Position numbers and translations under genes: made by a program
Notes under the pieces: model-generated
The model's database searches: none
Told to the model about the DNA's origin: nothing
The model's input: only the letters and a program-made list of their open reading frames with translations
Source: Alphaproteobacteria bacterium
GTDB lineage: Bacteria; Pseudomonadota; Alphaproteobacteria; CACIAM-22H2
Assembly: GCA_016793165.1 (NCBI GenBank)
Contig: JAEULA010000034.1
Coordinates: forward strand, 248,001 to 312,000
Length of the DNA stretch: 64,000 nt
Direction: 5' to 3'
Shown here: one piece after another, positions 8,887 to 18,451 of the stretch
Position numbering within the stretch: position 1 is the first letter of the stretch
How the letters are laid out: the number at the start of each line of letters is the position of its first letter

Positions 8887-9500
8887 ACGCCGCGCGGCGC
8901 CGCGGCGGCCTGCTGTCGTGGATACGGTTCCTCGGCCTGCTGCTCGTCGTTCCGGGGGCAGCCTATGTCGCGGGCCTGGTGTGGTTCGCCGAGAGCATCC
9001 CGCGCGCGATCGGCGACGACGGCAGCACCACCGACGCGATCGTCGTCCTCACCGGCGGCGTGGCGCGCGTGCGGACCGGCCTCGAGCTGCTGTCGCAGGG
9101 GCGCGCACGCAAACTGTTCGTCTCGGGCGTCTATCGCGGCGTGGACGTGCAGGAGCTCCTCCGCGCCCAGAAGCAGGCGCCCGAAGCGCTCGAATGCTGC
9201 ATCGTGCTCGGCTACTCGGCGGAGACCACGGAGGGCAACGCCGCCGAGACGAAGCTCTGGATCGAGAAGGAGCACTATCGCAGCCTGCGGCTCGTGACCG
9301 CCTCGTACCACATGCCGCGCAGCCTGCTGGAGTTCCGCCGCGCGCTGCCGGAGCTGCGCATCGTCCCGCATCCGGTCGCCCCCGAGGCCTTCCGCCGCGA
9401 GGCGTGGTGGGCCTGGCCGGGCACGCTGCAGCTCGTCGTCAGCGAGTACCACAAGATGATCGCCGCCCTGCTCCGCCCCTATCTCGGATCCCCGCGATGA
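8883..9500 (+). CDS. YdcF/ElyC-like DUF218 membrane protein
   Basis: A 205-residue protein of the DUF218 (YdcF/SanA/ElyC) family. An N-terminal transmembrane helix lies at about residues 11-35. The DUF218 fold follows, with DAIVVLTGG at the first strand, LFVSGVYRGVDV at the second, the conserved T-x-GNA (TEGNAAE) and TASYHMPRS at the third. E. coli ElyC and SanA influence peptidoglycan and envelope integrity; biochemical activity is not settled. GTG 8883 is the start and overlaps the stop of the phosphatase gene; its own stop overlaps the plsC start. The operon context (ftsEX, phosphatase, acyltransferase) supports an envelope role. Confidence 0.86.
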   Translation: MNAARRRGGLLSWIRFLGLLLVVPGAAYVAGLVWFAESIPRAIGDDGSTTDAIVVLTGGVARVRTGLELLSQGRARKLFVSGVYRGVDVQELLRAQKQAPEALECCIVLGYSAETTEGNAAETKLWIEKEHYRSLRLVTASYHMPRSLLEFRRALPELRIVPHPVAPEAFRREAWWAWPGTLQLVVSEYHKMIAALLRPYLGSPR

Positions 9501-10222
9501 CCTGGCTCCGCTCGCTGATCTTCAACGCCTGCTTCTTCGCCCTCACAGGGGTCCTCGCGGTCGCGAGCGTGCCGCTGCTCCTCGTCGACCGCCACGGCCT
9601 GCGCCGCATGGGCATCTTCTGGGCGCGCGCCACGCTGCTGCTGCTGCGCGTCGTCGTCGGCGCGCGCCTCGAGGTGCGCGGCGGTCAGCTCTTCGGCGGT
9701 CGCGTCGTCGCCGCCAAGCACCAGTCGGCGATCGACACGATGCTGTTCTACCTGCTCGCGAGCGATCCGGCCTACGTGATGAAGGCCGAGCTGATGGCGG
9801 TGCCGATCTACGGGCGCCTCTCGCGCCACCAGAAGATGATCGTCGTCGACCGCAAGGGCGGCGCGTCGGCGCTCAAGCGCATGATGCGCGACGCTCAGGA
9901 CGCCGTCGATGCGGGACGCCAGATCGTGATCTTCCCGCAGGGCACGCGCACGGCGCCGGGCGCCGACGCGTCGGCGGTGCCCTACCAGCCCGGCGTCGCC
10001 GCGCTCTACCAGGCGCTCAAGCTCCCGGTCACGCCGGTGGCGCTCAACTCGGGCATCGTCTGGGGTCGTCGCAGCTTCGCCAAGCGGTCGGGCACGATCA
10101 TCGTCGAGATCCTGCCGGACATCCCGGCCGGCTTGCCCCGGGCGGAGTTCATGCGCACCCTCGAAGCCGCGATCGAGGGCGCGACGTCGCGCCTCGAGGC
10201 CGAGGGCACGCGCGGCGGGTGA
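9497..10222 (+). CDS. plsC: 1-acyl-sn-glycerol-3-phosphate acyltransferase
   Basis: A 241-residue membrane-associated acyltransferase that makes phosphatidic acid from lysophosphatidic acid in phospholipid synthesis. The catalytic HX4D motif appears as HQSAID (about residue 74) and the substrate-binding motif as FPQGTR (FPEGTR in many homologues). A hydrophobic N-terminus (about residues 8-32) anchors it. It is the last gene of the ftsE operon, translationally coupled to the YdcF-like gene by ATGA. The MCP gene converges 6 bases away. Family members can also acylate lyso-ornithine lipids (OlsA), which cannot be excluded from sequence alone. Confidence 0.9.
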   Translation: MTWLRSLIFNACFFALTGVLAVASVPLLLVDRHGLRRMGIFWARATLLLLRVVVGARLEVRGGQLFGGRVVAAKHQSAIDTMLFYLLASDPAYVMKAELMAVPIYGRLSRHQKMIVVDRKGGASALKRMMRDAQDAVDAGRQIVIFPQGTRTAPGADASAVPYQPGVAALYQALKLPVTPVALNSGIVWGRRSFAKRSGTIIVEILPDIPAGLPRAEFMRTLEAAIEGATSRLEAEGTRGG

Positions 10223-10237
10223 GCCGCCTCAGGCGGC
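10223..10237. terminator. Short hairpin spanning convergent plsC/MCP stops
   Basis: GCCGCC (10223-10228) and GGCGGC (10232-10237) form a 6-bp stem with a TCA loop that is the MCP stop codon on the minus strand. It sits between two convergent genes and would work in both directions. No T-tract follows, so it is a weak candidate. Confidence 0.35.
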
Positions 10238-12229
10238 GGCGTCCTGCCGCAATTCGGGCAGACGCTCCACGAGCCATGCCCGCCAGCGCGCCTGGTCTTC
10301 GCTCGACAGCGCGAAGGCGAGATGCAGCCCCCGGCGCCGCGCCGCGACCTCGAAGGCGAGGCCGCGCTCGAAGCCCTCGACGTGAAGGACGCCGCGCGAC
10401 AGGTCCGGCGCGGGCGAGTCGGGCGCGAAGGCCGCGCCGCCGAACGACACGTCGATCAGGCGGCCGCGGACCGACATCCCGCCGTCGCTCACCGTGCCGC
10501 CCCACTCGACATCGACCCGCTTGTGGCGACGGCGGTCCATGTCGCTCGAGCACGTGCGCAAGGCCCGGCTCACCAGGCTGCTGAGATCGGCGATGCTCTG
10601 GCTGGAGGCGCTCACCGCGGCCTCGACCGCAGCGGCGCGCCCGCCAGTGTCGTTCGCCTCGCCCGAGACCGAGGCGATCTGCTGCGAGACGTCGTCGACG
10701 GCGTTGGCCGCGCGCAGCACGCTCTGCGCGATCTCGGCCGTCACGGCGTTCTGCTCCTCCACGGCCGAGGAGACCGCGGTGGCCATCTCGTTGGCGCGGT
10801 CGATCCCCGTCGCGATCTCGCTCATCTCGCGTACCGCGTCGCTGGTGCGCGCGCGGATCTCGGCGGTGAGCCGCGCGATGTCCTCGGTCGAACGCGCGGT
10901 CTGGCTGGCCAGGTTCTTGACCTCGCCCGCGACGACCGCGAAGCCCTTGCCTGCGTCCCCGGCGCGCGCCGCCTCGATGGTGGCGTTGAGCGCGAGGAGA
11001 TTGGTCTGCGCGGCGATGTCGGCGATCAGCTTGGCGACGTCGCCGATGCGGTCGACCTCGCGCGACAGGTCGGAGACGGTCTGCGTCGCCTTGCGTGTCG
11101 TGGTCACGCTGGTGGAGATCGCCGTCGACGCGTCGCTGATGCGGCTGCTGATCTCGCGGATCGAGCTCGACAGCTCCTCGGCGGCGGCGGCCACGGTCTG
11201 GGTGCCGGTGCGTGCCTCCACCGCGGCGCTGGCCACCGCGCTCGCATTGGTGCTGACGCGCTCGGCGGATCCGCGCATTTCGGCGGCGTTGCTCGTCGCC
11301 GCTTGCGCTTCGCGTGAAAGGCTCGTGATCGCCTTGCCGATGTCGTGCTCGACGGCGTCGGCCATGCGCCGCAAGGCGGCGGCCTGGGCGATGCGACTCT
11401 CCTCGCTGGCCCGCTCCTGCTCGGACTGGAGCTGCCCGACCCGGATGGCGTTCTGCCTGAAGATCTCGACGGCGCTCGCCATCGTGCCCAGCGCGTCCTT
11501 CCGGCCGACGCCCGGGATCGCGATGTCGTGCTCGCCGCGTGCCAGCGCTGCCATCGCGCCGACCATCGCGCTGATCCAGCGCGAGATCGTCCGGATCGCA
11601 CCGAACGAGACGCAGGCGGCGAAGGCCAGCGCCAGCCCGGACAGCACCAGGATCTGGACCTGCGCCGAATGTGCGTCCGCGGCGCCCTCGGCCTGGATCT
11701 GGAGGGCCATCTCCTTGAGGGCGTCGGAGACCTCGCCCATGCCCTGCTCGAGCTGCGTGAAGGTCTTCATGAAATCGGGGAACTGGCGATCCGCCGCCGC
11801 CGGGTCGGTTCCGGCGGTCGCGATGACGGTGCCGGCGGACGCCGCGTAGGCGTCCAGCGGCGCCGCGACGCGCGCCAGCTTGTCCCCGATCTCGCCGGGC
11901 AGGTCGAGGGACCGGTTCGCCGCGAGCCGCTCGCGCAGGTCGGCGATGTGCTCGGCCAGCGACTTGCCGGCCTCGGCGATCCCCTCCGACTCGCCGCGTG
12001 TCGCGCTGCGCAAAGCCAGCAGCACGTCGCCGCGAATGGCGTCGTGCATCATGTCCGCCTGGAGATGATTGCGCAGGGCCTCGGCCATCAGCGTCGACTG
12101 CTCGAGGTCGCTGCGCAGTTCGCCGCTTACCCGCAGGCCGAGCAGGGCCACGAGCGCCACCATGGCGAGGCAACCGCCGCTCAGGACCAGGAGCCAGGCG
12201 CGGATCGACAATGCGTTGAGACCGAACAT
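10229..12229 (-). CDS. Methyl-accepting chemotaxis protein with C-terminal PilZ domain
   Basis: A 666-residue chemoreceptor. TM1 lies at about residues 11-31, a helical periplasmic sensor at about 32-188, TM2 at about 190-211, and a HAMP region at about 212-265. The signalling domain follows, with the highly conserved hairpin tip sequence [20 protein letters not shown] (404-423). After the coiled coil a PilZ-like domain occupies about 564-666: RRRHKR (567-571 carries the RxxxR) and DVSFGG (593-598, the D/NxSxxG motif), the two c-di-GMP binding elements. The start at 12229 was chosen because the upstream extension is shadow-like. Signal output would be through CheA/CheW; none of these genes is in the window. 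Receptors with PilZ tails can sense c-di-GMP. Confidence 0.92.
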   Translation of the reverse strand: MFGLNALSIRAWLLVLSGGCLAMVALVALLGLRVSGELRSDLEQSTLMAEALRNHLQADMMHDAIRGDVLLALRSATRGESEGIAEAGKSLAEHIADLRERLAANRSLDLPGEIGDKLARVAAPLDAYAASAGTVIATAGTDPAAADRQFPDFMKTFTQLEQGMGEVSDALKEMALQIQAEGAADAHSAQVQILVLSGLALAFAACVSFGAIRTISRWISAMVGAMAALARGEHDIAIPGVGRKDALGTMASAVEIFRQNAIRVGQLQSEQERASEESRIAQAAALRRMADAVEHDIGKAITSLSREAQAATSNAAEMRGSAERVSTNASAVASAAVEARTGTQTVAAAAEELSSSIREISSRISDASTAISTSVTTTRKATQTVSDLSREVDRIGDVAKLIADIAAQTNLLALNATIEAARAGDAGKGFAVVAGEVKNLASQTARSTEDIARLTAEIRARTSDAVREMSEIATGIDRANEMATAVSSAVEEQNAVTAEIAQSVLRAANAVDDVSQQIASVSGEANDTGGRAAAVEAAVSASSQSIADLSSLVSRALRTCSSDMDRRRHKRVDVEWGGTVSDGGMSVRGRLIDVSFGGAAFAPDSPAPDLSRGVLHVEGFERGLAFEVAARRRGLHLAFALSSEDQARWRAWLVERLPELRQDAAA

Positions 12230-12396
12230 CGGGCTGACTGCCTCCTGGACCCCTGCGGGAAGGGGCTCAACCCTAGGGGCCACCTGTTTGCAGAAGCCTA
12301 AGGGAGCGTTCCGCGGCGGGCGGAAACAGAACGCGAACATTGAGGGCGCCGACGGCCGCGTCCTATAGTTCCGCCCCCTCCGAAGGAACTGAGCGC

Positions 12397-14805
12397 ATGC
12401 AGCCCGTCGCCGCGATCTCCCAGCAGATCTGGGACATGAAATACCGGCTCAAGGACGATCGCGGACAGGCGGTCGACCAGGACATTCCCGACACTTGGCG
12501 CCGGATCGCCGCCGCGCTCGCCGAGGCGGAGGCGCCGGGGACGCGGGCGCGCTGGACCGAGGCGTTCTACACCGCGCTCGAAGGCTTCAAGTTCCTGCCG
12601 GCGGGGCGGATCGTCGCCGGCGCCGGCACCGGCCGCCACGTCACGCTCTTCAACTGCTTCGTCATGGGGACGATCCCGGACGACATGGGCGGGATCTTCA
12701 CGCATCTGCGCGAGGCGGCGCTGACGATGCAGCAGGGCGGCGGCATCGGCTACGACTTCTCGACGCTGCGCCCGAAGGGCGCCCCGGTGAAGGGCGTCGG
12801 CGCCGACGCCTCCGGCCCGTTGACCTTCATGGACGTGTGGGACGCGATGTGCCGCACGATCATGTCGGCGGGGCATCGCCGCGGCGCGATGATGGCGACG
12901 CTCGCCTGCGACCACCCCGACATCGAGGCCTTCATCGACGCCAAGCGAGAGCCCGGCCGGCTGCGCATGTTCAACCTGTCGGTGCTCGTCACCGACGCCT
13001 TCATGGACGCGGTGCGGCAGGACGCCCCCTGGGAGCTGCGCTTCGGGGCGACGAGCTTCCGCACCGTCCGGGCGCGCGACCTCTGGGATCGCATCATGCG
13101 CTCGACCTACGCCTTCGCGGAGCCGGGCGTCATCTTCATCGACCGGATCAACCGCCGGAACAATCTCCACTACTGCGAGGACATCCGCGCGACCAACCCC
13201 TGCGGCGAGCAGCCCCTGCCGCCGTACGGCGCCTGCCTGCTCGGCTCGATCAACCTCGCCGCCCTGGTGACGGCGCCCTTCACCGCCGAGGCCGCGCTCG
13301 ACGAGGCCGAGCTCGACCGCATCGTGCCGCTCGCTGTGCGGATGATGGACAACGTCACCGACGTGTCGCGCTTCCCGCTCGAAGCGCAGCAGGCCGAGGC
13401 GAAGGGCAAGCGGCGGATCGGGCTCGGGGTCACCGGCCTCGCCGATGCGCTGATCATGTGCCGCGCCCGGTACGGCTCCGATGCCGCGGTCGCGCTCACC
13501 GAGCGCTGGCTCAAGCGCATCCAGCGCCTCGCCTACCTCGCCTCGGTCGAGATCGCGAAGGAGAAGGGCGCGTTCCCGCGCTTCGATCGCGACGCCTTCC
13601 TCGCCGGCGAGACCGTCGCCGGGCTCGATGCCGACGTGCGCGAGGCGATCGAGCGACACGGGATCCGCAACGCCCTGCTGACCTCGATCGCGCCGACGGG
13701 CACGATCTCGCTGCTCGCCGACAACGTGTCGTCCGGGCTCGAGCCGGTCTTCAGCTTCTCCTACCTGCGCACCGTGCTGATGCCCGACGGCTCGCGGCGC
13801 ACCGAGGAGATCAGCGACTACGCCTATCGCCTCTACCGGCGCATGTTCGGCGAAAACGCCGAGGTCCCGGACTACTTCGTCGATGCCCAGCGCCTGACAC
13901 CGGCGGAGCACGTCGTCATGCAGGCCGCGGTGCAGCGGCACGTCGACGCGTCGATCTCCAAGACGATCAACGTGCCCGAGGACATCTCCTTCGAGGCGTT
14001 CAAGAACGTCTACCTCCAGGCCTACGAGCTGGGCTGCAAGGGCTGCACGACGTATCGGCCCAACGACATCACCGGCGCGGTGCTCGAGACGAAGAAGTCG
14101 GACGGGAAGAAGGGCGCCCCGGTGCAGCAGACTCTACCGCTGGGCAAGCCGGCCGCACGGCCGGCCGATCCGTTCGACGCGGGCGGCGTCGTCTACATGA
14201 CCCGCCCGCTCGACCGGCCCGAGGCGCTGCCCGGGCGGACCTACAAGATCCGCTGGGCCGACAGCGAGCACGCGCTCTACATCACGATCAACGACATCGT
14301 CATGGAGGCGCGCCGACGCCCGTTCGAGGTGTTCATCAACTCCAAGAACATGGAGCACTACGCGTGGACGGTGGCGCTGACGCGCATGATCTCGGCGGTG
14401 TTCCGCCGCGGCGGCGACGTGTCCTTCGTCGTCGAGGAGCTCAAGGCCGTCTTCGACCCGCGCGGCGGCCAGTGGATGGACGGCCGCTACGTGCCCTCGC
14501 TGCTCGCGGCGATCGGCGAGGTGATCGAGCGGCACATGATCGACATCGGCTTCCTGCGCCCCGGCGAGGCGAGCGCGGCCGATCCCTATGCCGCAAGCGC
14601 GCTGGTGCCGGCGGCGATCGCCGCGAGCGAACCGCGCGCAGAGGTGACGCCGGTAGCGGCCGGCGACGGGCCGAGCCGCTTCAGCGCGGTGTCGGGCAAC
14701 GTGGCGCGGTTGATGCGCCATTGCCCGAAATGCAACCAGCCCTCGCTCATGCGCCAGGAAGGCTGCGACACCTGCACGAGCTGCGGCTATTCGAAATGCG
14801 CGTGA
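12397..14805 (+). CDS. nrdJ: Adenosylcobalamin-dependent (class II) ribonucleotide reductase
   Basis: Reduces ribonucleotides to deoxyribonucleotides using adenosylcobalamin to make the thiyl radical; oxygen-independent, cytoplasmic. It is 802 residues long. The active-site loop NPCGEQ (267-272) holds the catalytic Cys and Glu, and FNCF (about 85-88) holds the redox Cys. Asn/Ser-rich barrel motifs such as [10 protein letters not shown], and a C-terminal Cys cluster (CPKC, GCDTC, SCGYSKC) that regenerates the active-site disulfide, are present. The GAAGGA Shine-Dalgarno lies 8 bases before ATG 12397. No B12 riboswitch-like structure was recognised in the 167-base divergent gap. The neighbouring genes are unrelated. 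Confidence 0.96.
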   Translation: MQPVAAISQQIWDMKYRLKDDRGQAVDQDIPDTWRRIAAALAEAEAPGTRARWTEAFYTALEGFKFLPAGRIVAGAGTGRHVTLFNCFVMGTIPDDMGGIFTHLREAALTMQQGGGIGYDFSTLRPKGAPVKGVGADASGPLTFMDVWDAMCRTIMSAGHRRGAMMATLACDHPDIEAFIDAKREPGRLRMFNLSVLVTDAFMDAVRQDAPWELRFGATSFRTVRARDLWDRIMRSTYAFAEPGVIFIDRINRRNNLHYCEDIRATNPCGEQPLPPYGACLLGSINLAALVTAPFTAEAALDEAELDRIVPLAVRMMDNVTDVSRFPLEAQQAEAKGKRRIGLGVTGLADALIMCRARYGSDAAVALTERWLKRIQRLAYLASVEIAKEKGAFPRFDRDAFLAGETVAGLDADVREAIERHGIRNALLTSIAPTGTISLLADNVSSGLEPVFSFSYLRTVLMPDGSRRTEEISDYAYRLYRRMFGENAEVPDYFVDAQRLTPAEHVVMQAAVQRHVDASISKTINVPEDISFEAFKNVYLQAYELGCKGCTTYRPNDITGAVLETKKSDGKKGAPVQQTLPLGKPAARPADPFDAGGVVYMTRPLDRPEALPGRTYKIRWADSEHALYITINDIVMEARRRPFEVFINSKNMEHYAWTVALTRMISAVFRRGGDVSFVVEELKAVFDPRGGQWMDGRYVPSLLAAIGEVIERHMIDIGFLRPGEASAADPYAASALVPAAIAASEPRAEVTPVAAGDGPSRFSAVSGNVARLMRHCPKCNQPSLMRQEGCDTCTSCGYSKCA

Positions 14806-15111
14806 CGGTCGACGGCGCGCCGAGAGCAGCTTGACCACGATCGCGACCGCGGCGCTCGAGATCGCCACCATCGCCCCGGACCTCGCGGTCATCCGCAGCG
14901 CAGGCCCGGTCGTGTCGCGCCTCCGCCCCGCGCGCCATGCCGCGATGTCCGCCTCGGCGGCGCGGGCGCCAGCCGCCGCGCCGGCGGCAGCAGCCCCCGG
15001 AACGGCGGGAATGTCGGCCCACTCGAGCCGGCTGCGGAGCACGAACGCATCGAGCGCGATCACCGGCACAACGGCAACCCAGGATCGCGCGCGGCGCGCG
15101 AGCAGATCGGC
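14806..15111. other. 306-base gap with coding-like minus-strand frame
   Basis: No convincing complete gene. On the minus strand one frame encodes two membrane-helix-like stretches (about 15031-15084, VAVVPVIALDAFVL; and about 14823-14871, MVAISSAAVAIVVKLL) joined by an Ala-rich linker. The frame has no stop until 14134, deep inside nrdJ, and its first ATG lies inside the next gene. It could be a decayed small membrane protein or chance in GC-rich DNA. The plus-strand frame at 14831-15115 looks like its shadow. Confidence 0.3.
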
Positions 15112-15996
15112 ATGATGGTCAATCCCGCGGTATCCGCGCTCCTCGCCCAGGCTGCGGCGCAGCCCCACCGCCCGCAGATGGGGCTAGTGGCGATCCCGGA
15201 GCGCGCGTGGATCCAGCCCGGCCCCGACCTGCGCGAGAAGCTCGTCCTGAAACGCCAGCTCCTGGCCGAGCGGCACGACGAGGTGTTCGGCGCGCTGCCC
15301 GGCACCGAGGACGCGGGCAGCGAGGTCGCCGACCTGCTGTTCGACACCCTGCCGCGCCATTTCCCGACGACCTATCCGCGCATGGGATCGATGTTCGCGA
15401 TCGCCGCGACCTCGGAGCTGATCGGCATGCGCAGCCCCGGCCTGCATCCGCTCGACCTCGCCGGCCGGATCGTGCCCGACGATCTCTGCCTGATGCAGGC
15501 CGACGCGAGCGGTACGTACCGCCTGACGGCGGCATCGCTGTGCTTTCCCTCGCGCTGGCGGCTGCACGAGAAGCTCGGCCGCCCGGTAGGCGAGATCCAT
15601 GAGCCGGTGCCGGCCTATGGCGAAGTCCTGCAGCGCCCGGTGGACCGATTCTTCGGCGCCCTGGCGCAGGGCCGCATCGTCCAGCGTGTCAACTGGACGA
15701 TCCACGACCGACCCGACCTGTTCCAGCCGCAGTCGCCGCGGCGACACGAAGTGCCGCCCGAGCGCTTCGGCAGCGACCTCTTTCTGCGCTCCGAGCGGCA
15801 GACCCTCCGCCGTCTCGCGCGCTCACAGGCGATCCTGTTCACGATCGACACGCAGCGTTGGCCGCTCGCCGAGCTCTCGCCCGAGGACGCGCGCAACCTC
15901 GGCGCGGCGATCGCGCAGCTGCCCGAGCCCGAGCGGCGCTACAAGGGCGTCAGCGCGCTGGCGGACGGGCTGGCCGCCTGGCTGGCGAGGCGCTGA
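15112..15996 (+). CDS. DUF3445 protein, haem-dependent oxidative N-demethylase-like
   Basis: A 294-residue protein of the DUF3445/HODM-alpha family; characterised members are haem-containing subunits that oxidatively demethylate dimethylamine-type substrates, often with an NADPH-dependent partner. Family hallmarks visible are ERHDEVFGALP, the LPRHFPTTYP segment, CFPSRWRLHEKLGRP (with the conserved Cys and His), IHEPVP and RQTLRRL near the end. ATG 15112 (or 15115, two bases apart in meaning only by one codon) is the first start in frame; no strong Shine-Dalgarno precedes it. No reductase partner lies adjacent, so the substrate is unknown. It converges on the secreted SHOCT-like gene. Confidence 0.85.
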   Translation: MMVNPAVSALLAQAAAQPHRPQMGLVAIPERAWIQPGPDLREKLVLKRQLLAERHDEVFGALPGTEDAGSEVADLLFDTLPRHFPTTYPRMGSMFAIAATSELIGMRSPGLHPLDLAGRIVPDDLCLMQADASGTYRLTAASLCFPSRWRLHEKLGRPVGEIHEPVPAYGEVLQRPVDRFFGALAQGRIVQRVNWTIHDRPDLFQPQSPRRHEVPPERFGSDLFLRSERQTLRRLARSQAILFTIDTQRWPLAELSPEDARNLGAAIAQLPEPERRYKGVSALADGLAAWLARR

Positions 15997-16006
15997 CGCG
16001 CGGGCG

Positions 16007-16633
16007 TCAGCCTGCGCGTGTGCCGCGCCCGGCGAGCGGGCGCGGCGCCGTCGCCGGAGCGCCCGCGGAGTCCGGCTGGGCCGCGGCGGTGCGGCGCGGC
16101 GCGCGCGCGGGCTCGAGCACCGCGCCGCGGGCGATCACCTCGCGCCGCCGCGCGAAATAATCGCGCTCGGAGATGGCGCCTTCCTCGTAACGCTGCCGCA
16201 GCCACACGAGATCCTGCTCTGCACGGGCCGTGAGGCGCATGGCGCCCGGATAGGGATGGACCGATGCCGTCGTCACCAGGCGCCGGACCGGCGTCGCGAG
16301 CGTCGTCGCGCCGCCCAGCGTGAGCGCGACACGCCGGCCCGCGGCCGGCACCGCGGCGCGCGTCTCGCGCCCGTCGCGCACGCAGACGACCTGATCGCCC
16401 GCCTGGCGCGAGGCCAGCGCGACCGTCGCCGGCGCTCCGAACTCCTTCGTGCGCGATCCGCCATGCGCATCGACCACGCGGCAGCTCGCGGCGGCGTCGG
16501 TCTCGACCGTGAGCAGCGTGGCGCCACCGGCGCGACGCGGGGCGGCGCGCTCCTGCGCCGATGCGTCGAGCGCGAGTCCGGCGAAGGCCACCGCCACGCA
16601 CAATGTCCATCCCATCCGCATCGTCGACCTCAT
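16007..16633 (-). CDS. Secreted protein with C-terminal SHOCT-like helix pair
   Basis: A 208-residue hypothetical protein. A signal peptide is likely: Arg-rich start, hydrophobic core (TLCVAVAFAGLALDA) and an ASA-Q cleavage site near residue 27. The middle (about 35-120) looks like a beta-rich periplasmic domain with two Cys (CRVVDAHGG and VVCVRDG) that could form a disulfide. Near residues 145-170 an LVWLRQRYEEGAISERDYFARR segment (here cited in parts) matches the short SHOCT helical hairpin, which usually mediates oligomerisation. The tail is Pro/Ala-rich. ATG 16621 is an alternative start. No function can be assigned. Confidence 0.72.
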   Translation of the reverse strand: MRSTMRMGWTLCVAVAFAGLALDASAQERAAPRRAGGATLLTVETDAAASCRVVDAHGGSRTKEFGAPATVALASRQAGDQVVCVRDGRETRAAVPAAGRRVALTLGGATTLATPVRRLVTTASVHPYPGAMRLTARAEQDLVWLRQRYEEGAISERDYFARRREVIARGAVLEPARAPRRTAAAQPDSAGAPATAPRPLAGRGTRAG

Positions 16634-16682
16634 CGAGTGCCCGAGGATCGACTCGTAACGGTCGGCCGCCGCGGCAACAAGA

Positions 16683-17276
16683 TTAACGATGTCCGGCGTC
16701 GCGCCGGGCGCGCACGGCGGCGAGCAGCTGGTGCAGGTAGCGATCCGGCAGGCCCAGCGAATCGAGATGCTTAACCGTGTTGTCGAGATAGGCGAAGCAG
16801 GCGCCGCGCTGACCGTGCGCGTGGCAGATGATGTCCGCGGTGCGCTCGAGCGACAGCTTTCCCGCATAGCTGGGATGGGCGCGATCGACGACGAAGGTCC
16901 GTGCCTTGACCGTGGCGCCGGCCATCGCGACGGGCAGCAACCGGCAGTGGTAGGAGCGGTTGATCATCTCGCGCTCCCACAGATAGGCGAGCACGGGCTC
17001 GACGCGCGCCGCCGCGACGCGATAGGCGATGCCGCGACAGGCGCCGCCGCGATCGAGGCCGAGCACCAGCCCCGGCCGCTCCGGCGTGCCGCGATAGCGC
17101 ACGGAATACAGGCAGAAGGCCCGGTGATAGCCGCGCAGCGTCGCGGGCCGGGCCTCCTCGAAGGGGAAGCCGGGATCCCAGATCAAGGAGCCATAGGCGA
17201 AGACCCAGAGATCCTGGCCGTCCGGCGGCGGCGGACAGGAGCGGTCGTCGACAACGGAAGCCGTCTTTCGTGCCAC
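16683..17276 (-). CDS. ChaC-like gamma-glutamylcyclotransferase
   Basis: A 197-residue ChaC-type protein that would cleave glutathione to 5-oxoproline and Cys-Gly. The signature YGSLIW (about residues 29-34), which binds the gamma-glutamyl group, is intact, with FCLYS, the GxxY strand (RGIAYRV) and a downstream Glu (ERE in LWEREM) at the catalytic position. GTG 17276 is chosen because a GAAGG Shine-Dalgarno lies before it; the upstream open frame is shadow of the DUF2817 gene. It diverges from DUF2817 over 74 bases. Glutathione use fits the gloB and GST genes elsewhere in the window. Confidence 0.88.
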   Translation of the reverse strand: MARKTASVVDDRSCPPPPDGQDLWVFAYGSLIWDPGFPFEEARPATLRGYHRAFCLYSVRYRGTPERPGLVLGLDRGGACRGIAYRVAAARVEPVLAYLWEREMINRSYHCRLLPVAMAGATVKARTFVVDRAHPSYAGKLSLERTADIICHAHGQRGACFAYLDNTVKHLDSLGLPDRYLHQLLAAVRARRDAGHR

Positions 17277-17350
17277 GGCGGAACCTTCGCCACATTCCGG
17301 GCGCGCATTGCAAGGAGGAACGCGAAGCCGGATTGGGGTAAAGCAGCCGC

Positions 17351-18451
17351 ATGGATATCGCCGCCGCCGCCCGCCTCTGCTTCGCCGCGGACTACGCGTC
17401 CGCGCGCACGAAATTCCGGCTCGCCTGCGAGACGCTCGGGGTCCCGCTGCGCAGCTACGAAAACCCGAAGCGGGGGCCTGCGGGCGAAGCGCTTGCGACG
17501 GATGTGGCCTGGATCGGCCCGGCCGACGCCCGCTTCGTGGTCGGGATGCTCTCGGGGACCCATGGCGTGGAGGGCTTCTGCGGCTCCGGCGCGCAGGTCG
17601 ACTGGCTGCTCGACGGCGGCCCGGCCTCGCTGCCACGCGATACCGCCGTGCTGCTGGTGCATGCCGTCAACCCGTTCGGCTGGGCCTGGCTCAGCCGCAC
17701 CACCGAGGAGAACGTCGACCTCAACCGCAACTGGATCGACTTCACGGCCCCCCTGCCCGACAACGCGGGGTACGAGGAGCTCGCCCTCCATCTCGTGCCG
17801 TCGGAGTTCGAAGGCGCGGCGCGCGCCGCCGCCGACGCCGCCCTCGCCGCCTGGCGCACGACGCGCAGCGAGGAGCAGTGGTTCCGCGCCGTCTCCTCGG
17901 GCCAGTACCGCCACGAGACCGGGATGTTCTTCGGCGGCAGGGGCCCGACCTGGTCGCGACGCACCGAGGAGGCGATCATCGCCGATCATCGTCTCGGCGG
18001 GCGCGAGGCGATCGCGATCATCGACATGCATACGGGGCTCGGACCCTACGGCTACGGCGAGCCGATCTCGCACATGCCCGCGAGCTCGCCGGCGCGTGCG
18101 CGCGTGATGCGGATCTGGGGCGAGTCCGTGACGGAGCCCGCGCGCGGCACCTCGGTGTCGACGTTGCGGACCGGCCTCACCGCCTTCGGCTGGCGCGATC
18201 TGCTCGGCGAGCGGCTGGCCTTCGTGACGCTCGAGTTCGGGACCTTCGCGCGCGACCAGGTCGTCGAGGCGCTGCGCGGCGACTGCTGGACGCGCGCGCA
18301 AGGCCTGTCGGCCGACGACCCGCGCCAGGCGAGGATCCGCGCGGCGACCCGTCGCGCCTTCTATCCGGACACCGACTCCTGGCGCGAGCTCGTGCTGTTC
18401 CGCGCGCGGCAGTGCACGCGACAGGCCCTGGCGGGCGTCGGCGAAGGATGA
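17351..18451 (+). CDS. DUF2817 family, M14-like zinc carboxypeptidase
   Basis: A 366-residue DUF2817 protein, related to the M14 carboxypeptidase/succinylglutamate desuccinylase fold. Candidate zinc ligands are the His and Glu of GTHGVEG (about residues 69-75) and a later His in IDMHTGLG (about 226-233). The DLNRNW motif typical of M14 substrate binding is present (about 125-130), and LEFGTF near residue 300 could supply the catalytic Glu. No signal peptide is seen, so it is probably cytoplasmic. The stop overlaps the start of the DUF2125 gene, so both are co-expressed. The substrate is unknown; family members are often described as peptidase-like only by fold. Confidence 0.85.
   Translation: MDIAAAARLCFAADYASARTKFRLACETLGVPLRSYENPKRGPAGEALATDVAWIGPADARFVVGMLSGTHGVEGFCGSGAQVDWLLDGGPASLPRDTAVLLVHAVNPFGWAWLSRTTEENVDLNRNWIDFTAPLPDNAGYEELALHLVPSEFEGAARAAADAALAAWRTTRSEEQWFRAVSSGQYRHETGMFFGGRGPTWSRRTEEAIIADHRLGGREAIAIIDMHTGLGPYGYGEPISHMPASSPARARVMRIWGESVTEPARGTSVSTLRTGLTAFGWRDLLGERLAFVTLEFGTFARDQVVEALRGDCWTRAQGLSADDPRQARIRAATRRAFYPDTDSWRELVLFRARQCTRQALAGVGEG

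Noticed and set aside
12230..12396. Possible cobalamin riboswitch before nrdJ
   Set aside because: The divergent gap is only 167 bases and no B12-box-like conserved segment was recognised.
12298..13941. Long minus-strand open frame (547 codons) opposite nrdJ
   Set aside because: Composition is His/Arg/Ala/Glu-rich and lacks family motifs; it is the mirror of a GC-rich gene, and nrdJ has full motif support on the other strand. Similar long antisense frames under lysA, DUF4175, metX, antiporter and pha genes were discarded for the same reason.
14831..15115. Plus-strand 94-codon frame in the gap after nrdJ
   Set aside because: Ala/Ser/Arg shadow composition, no Shine-Dalgarno and overlap with the next gene start.
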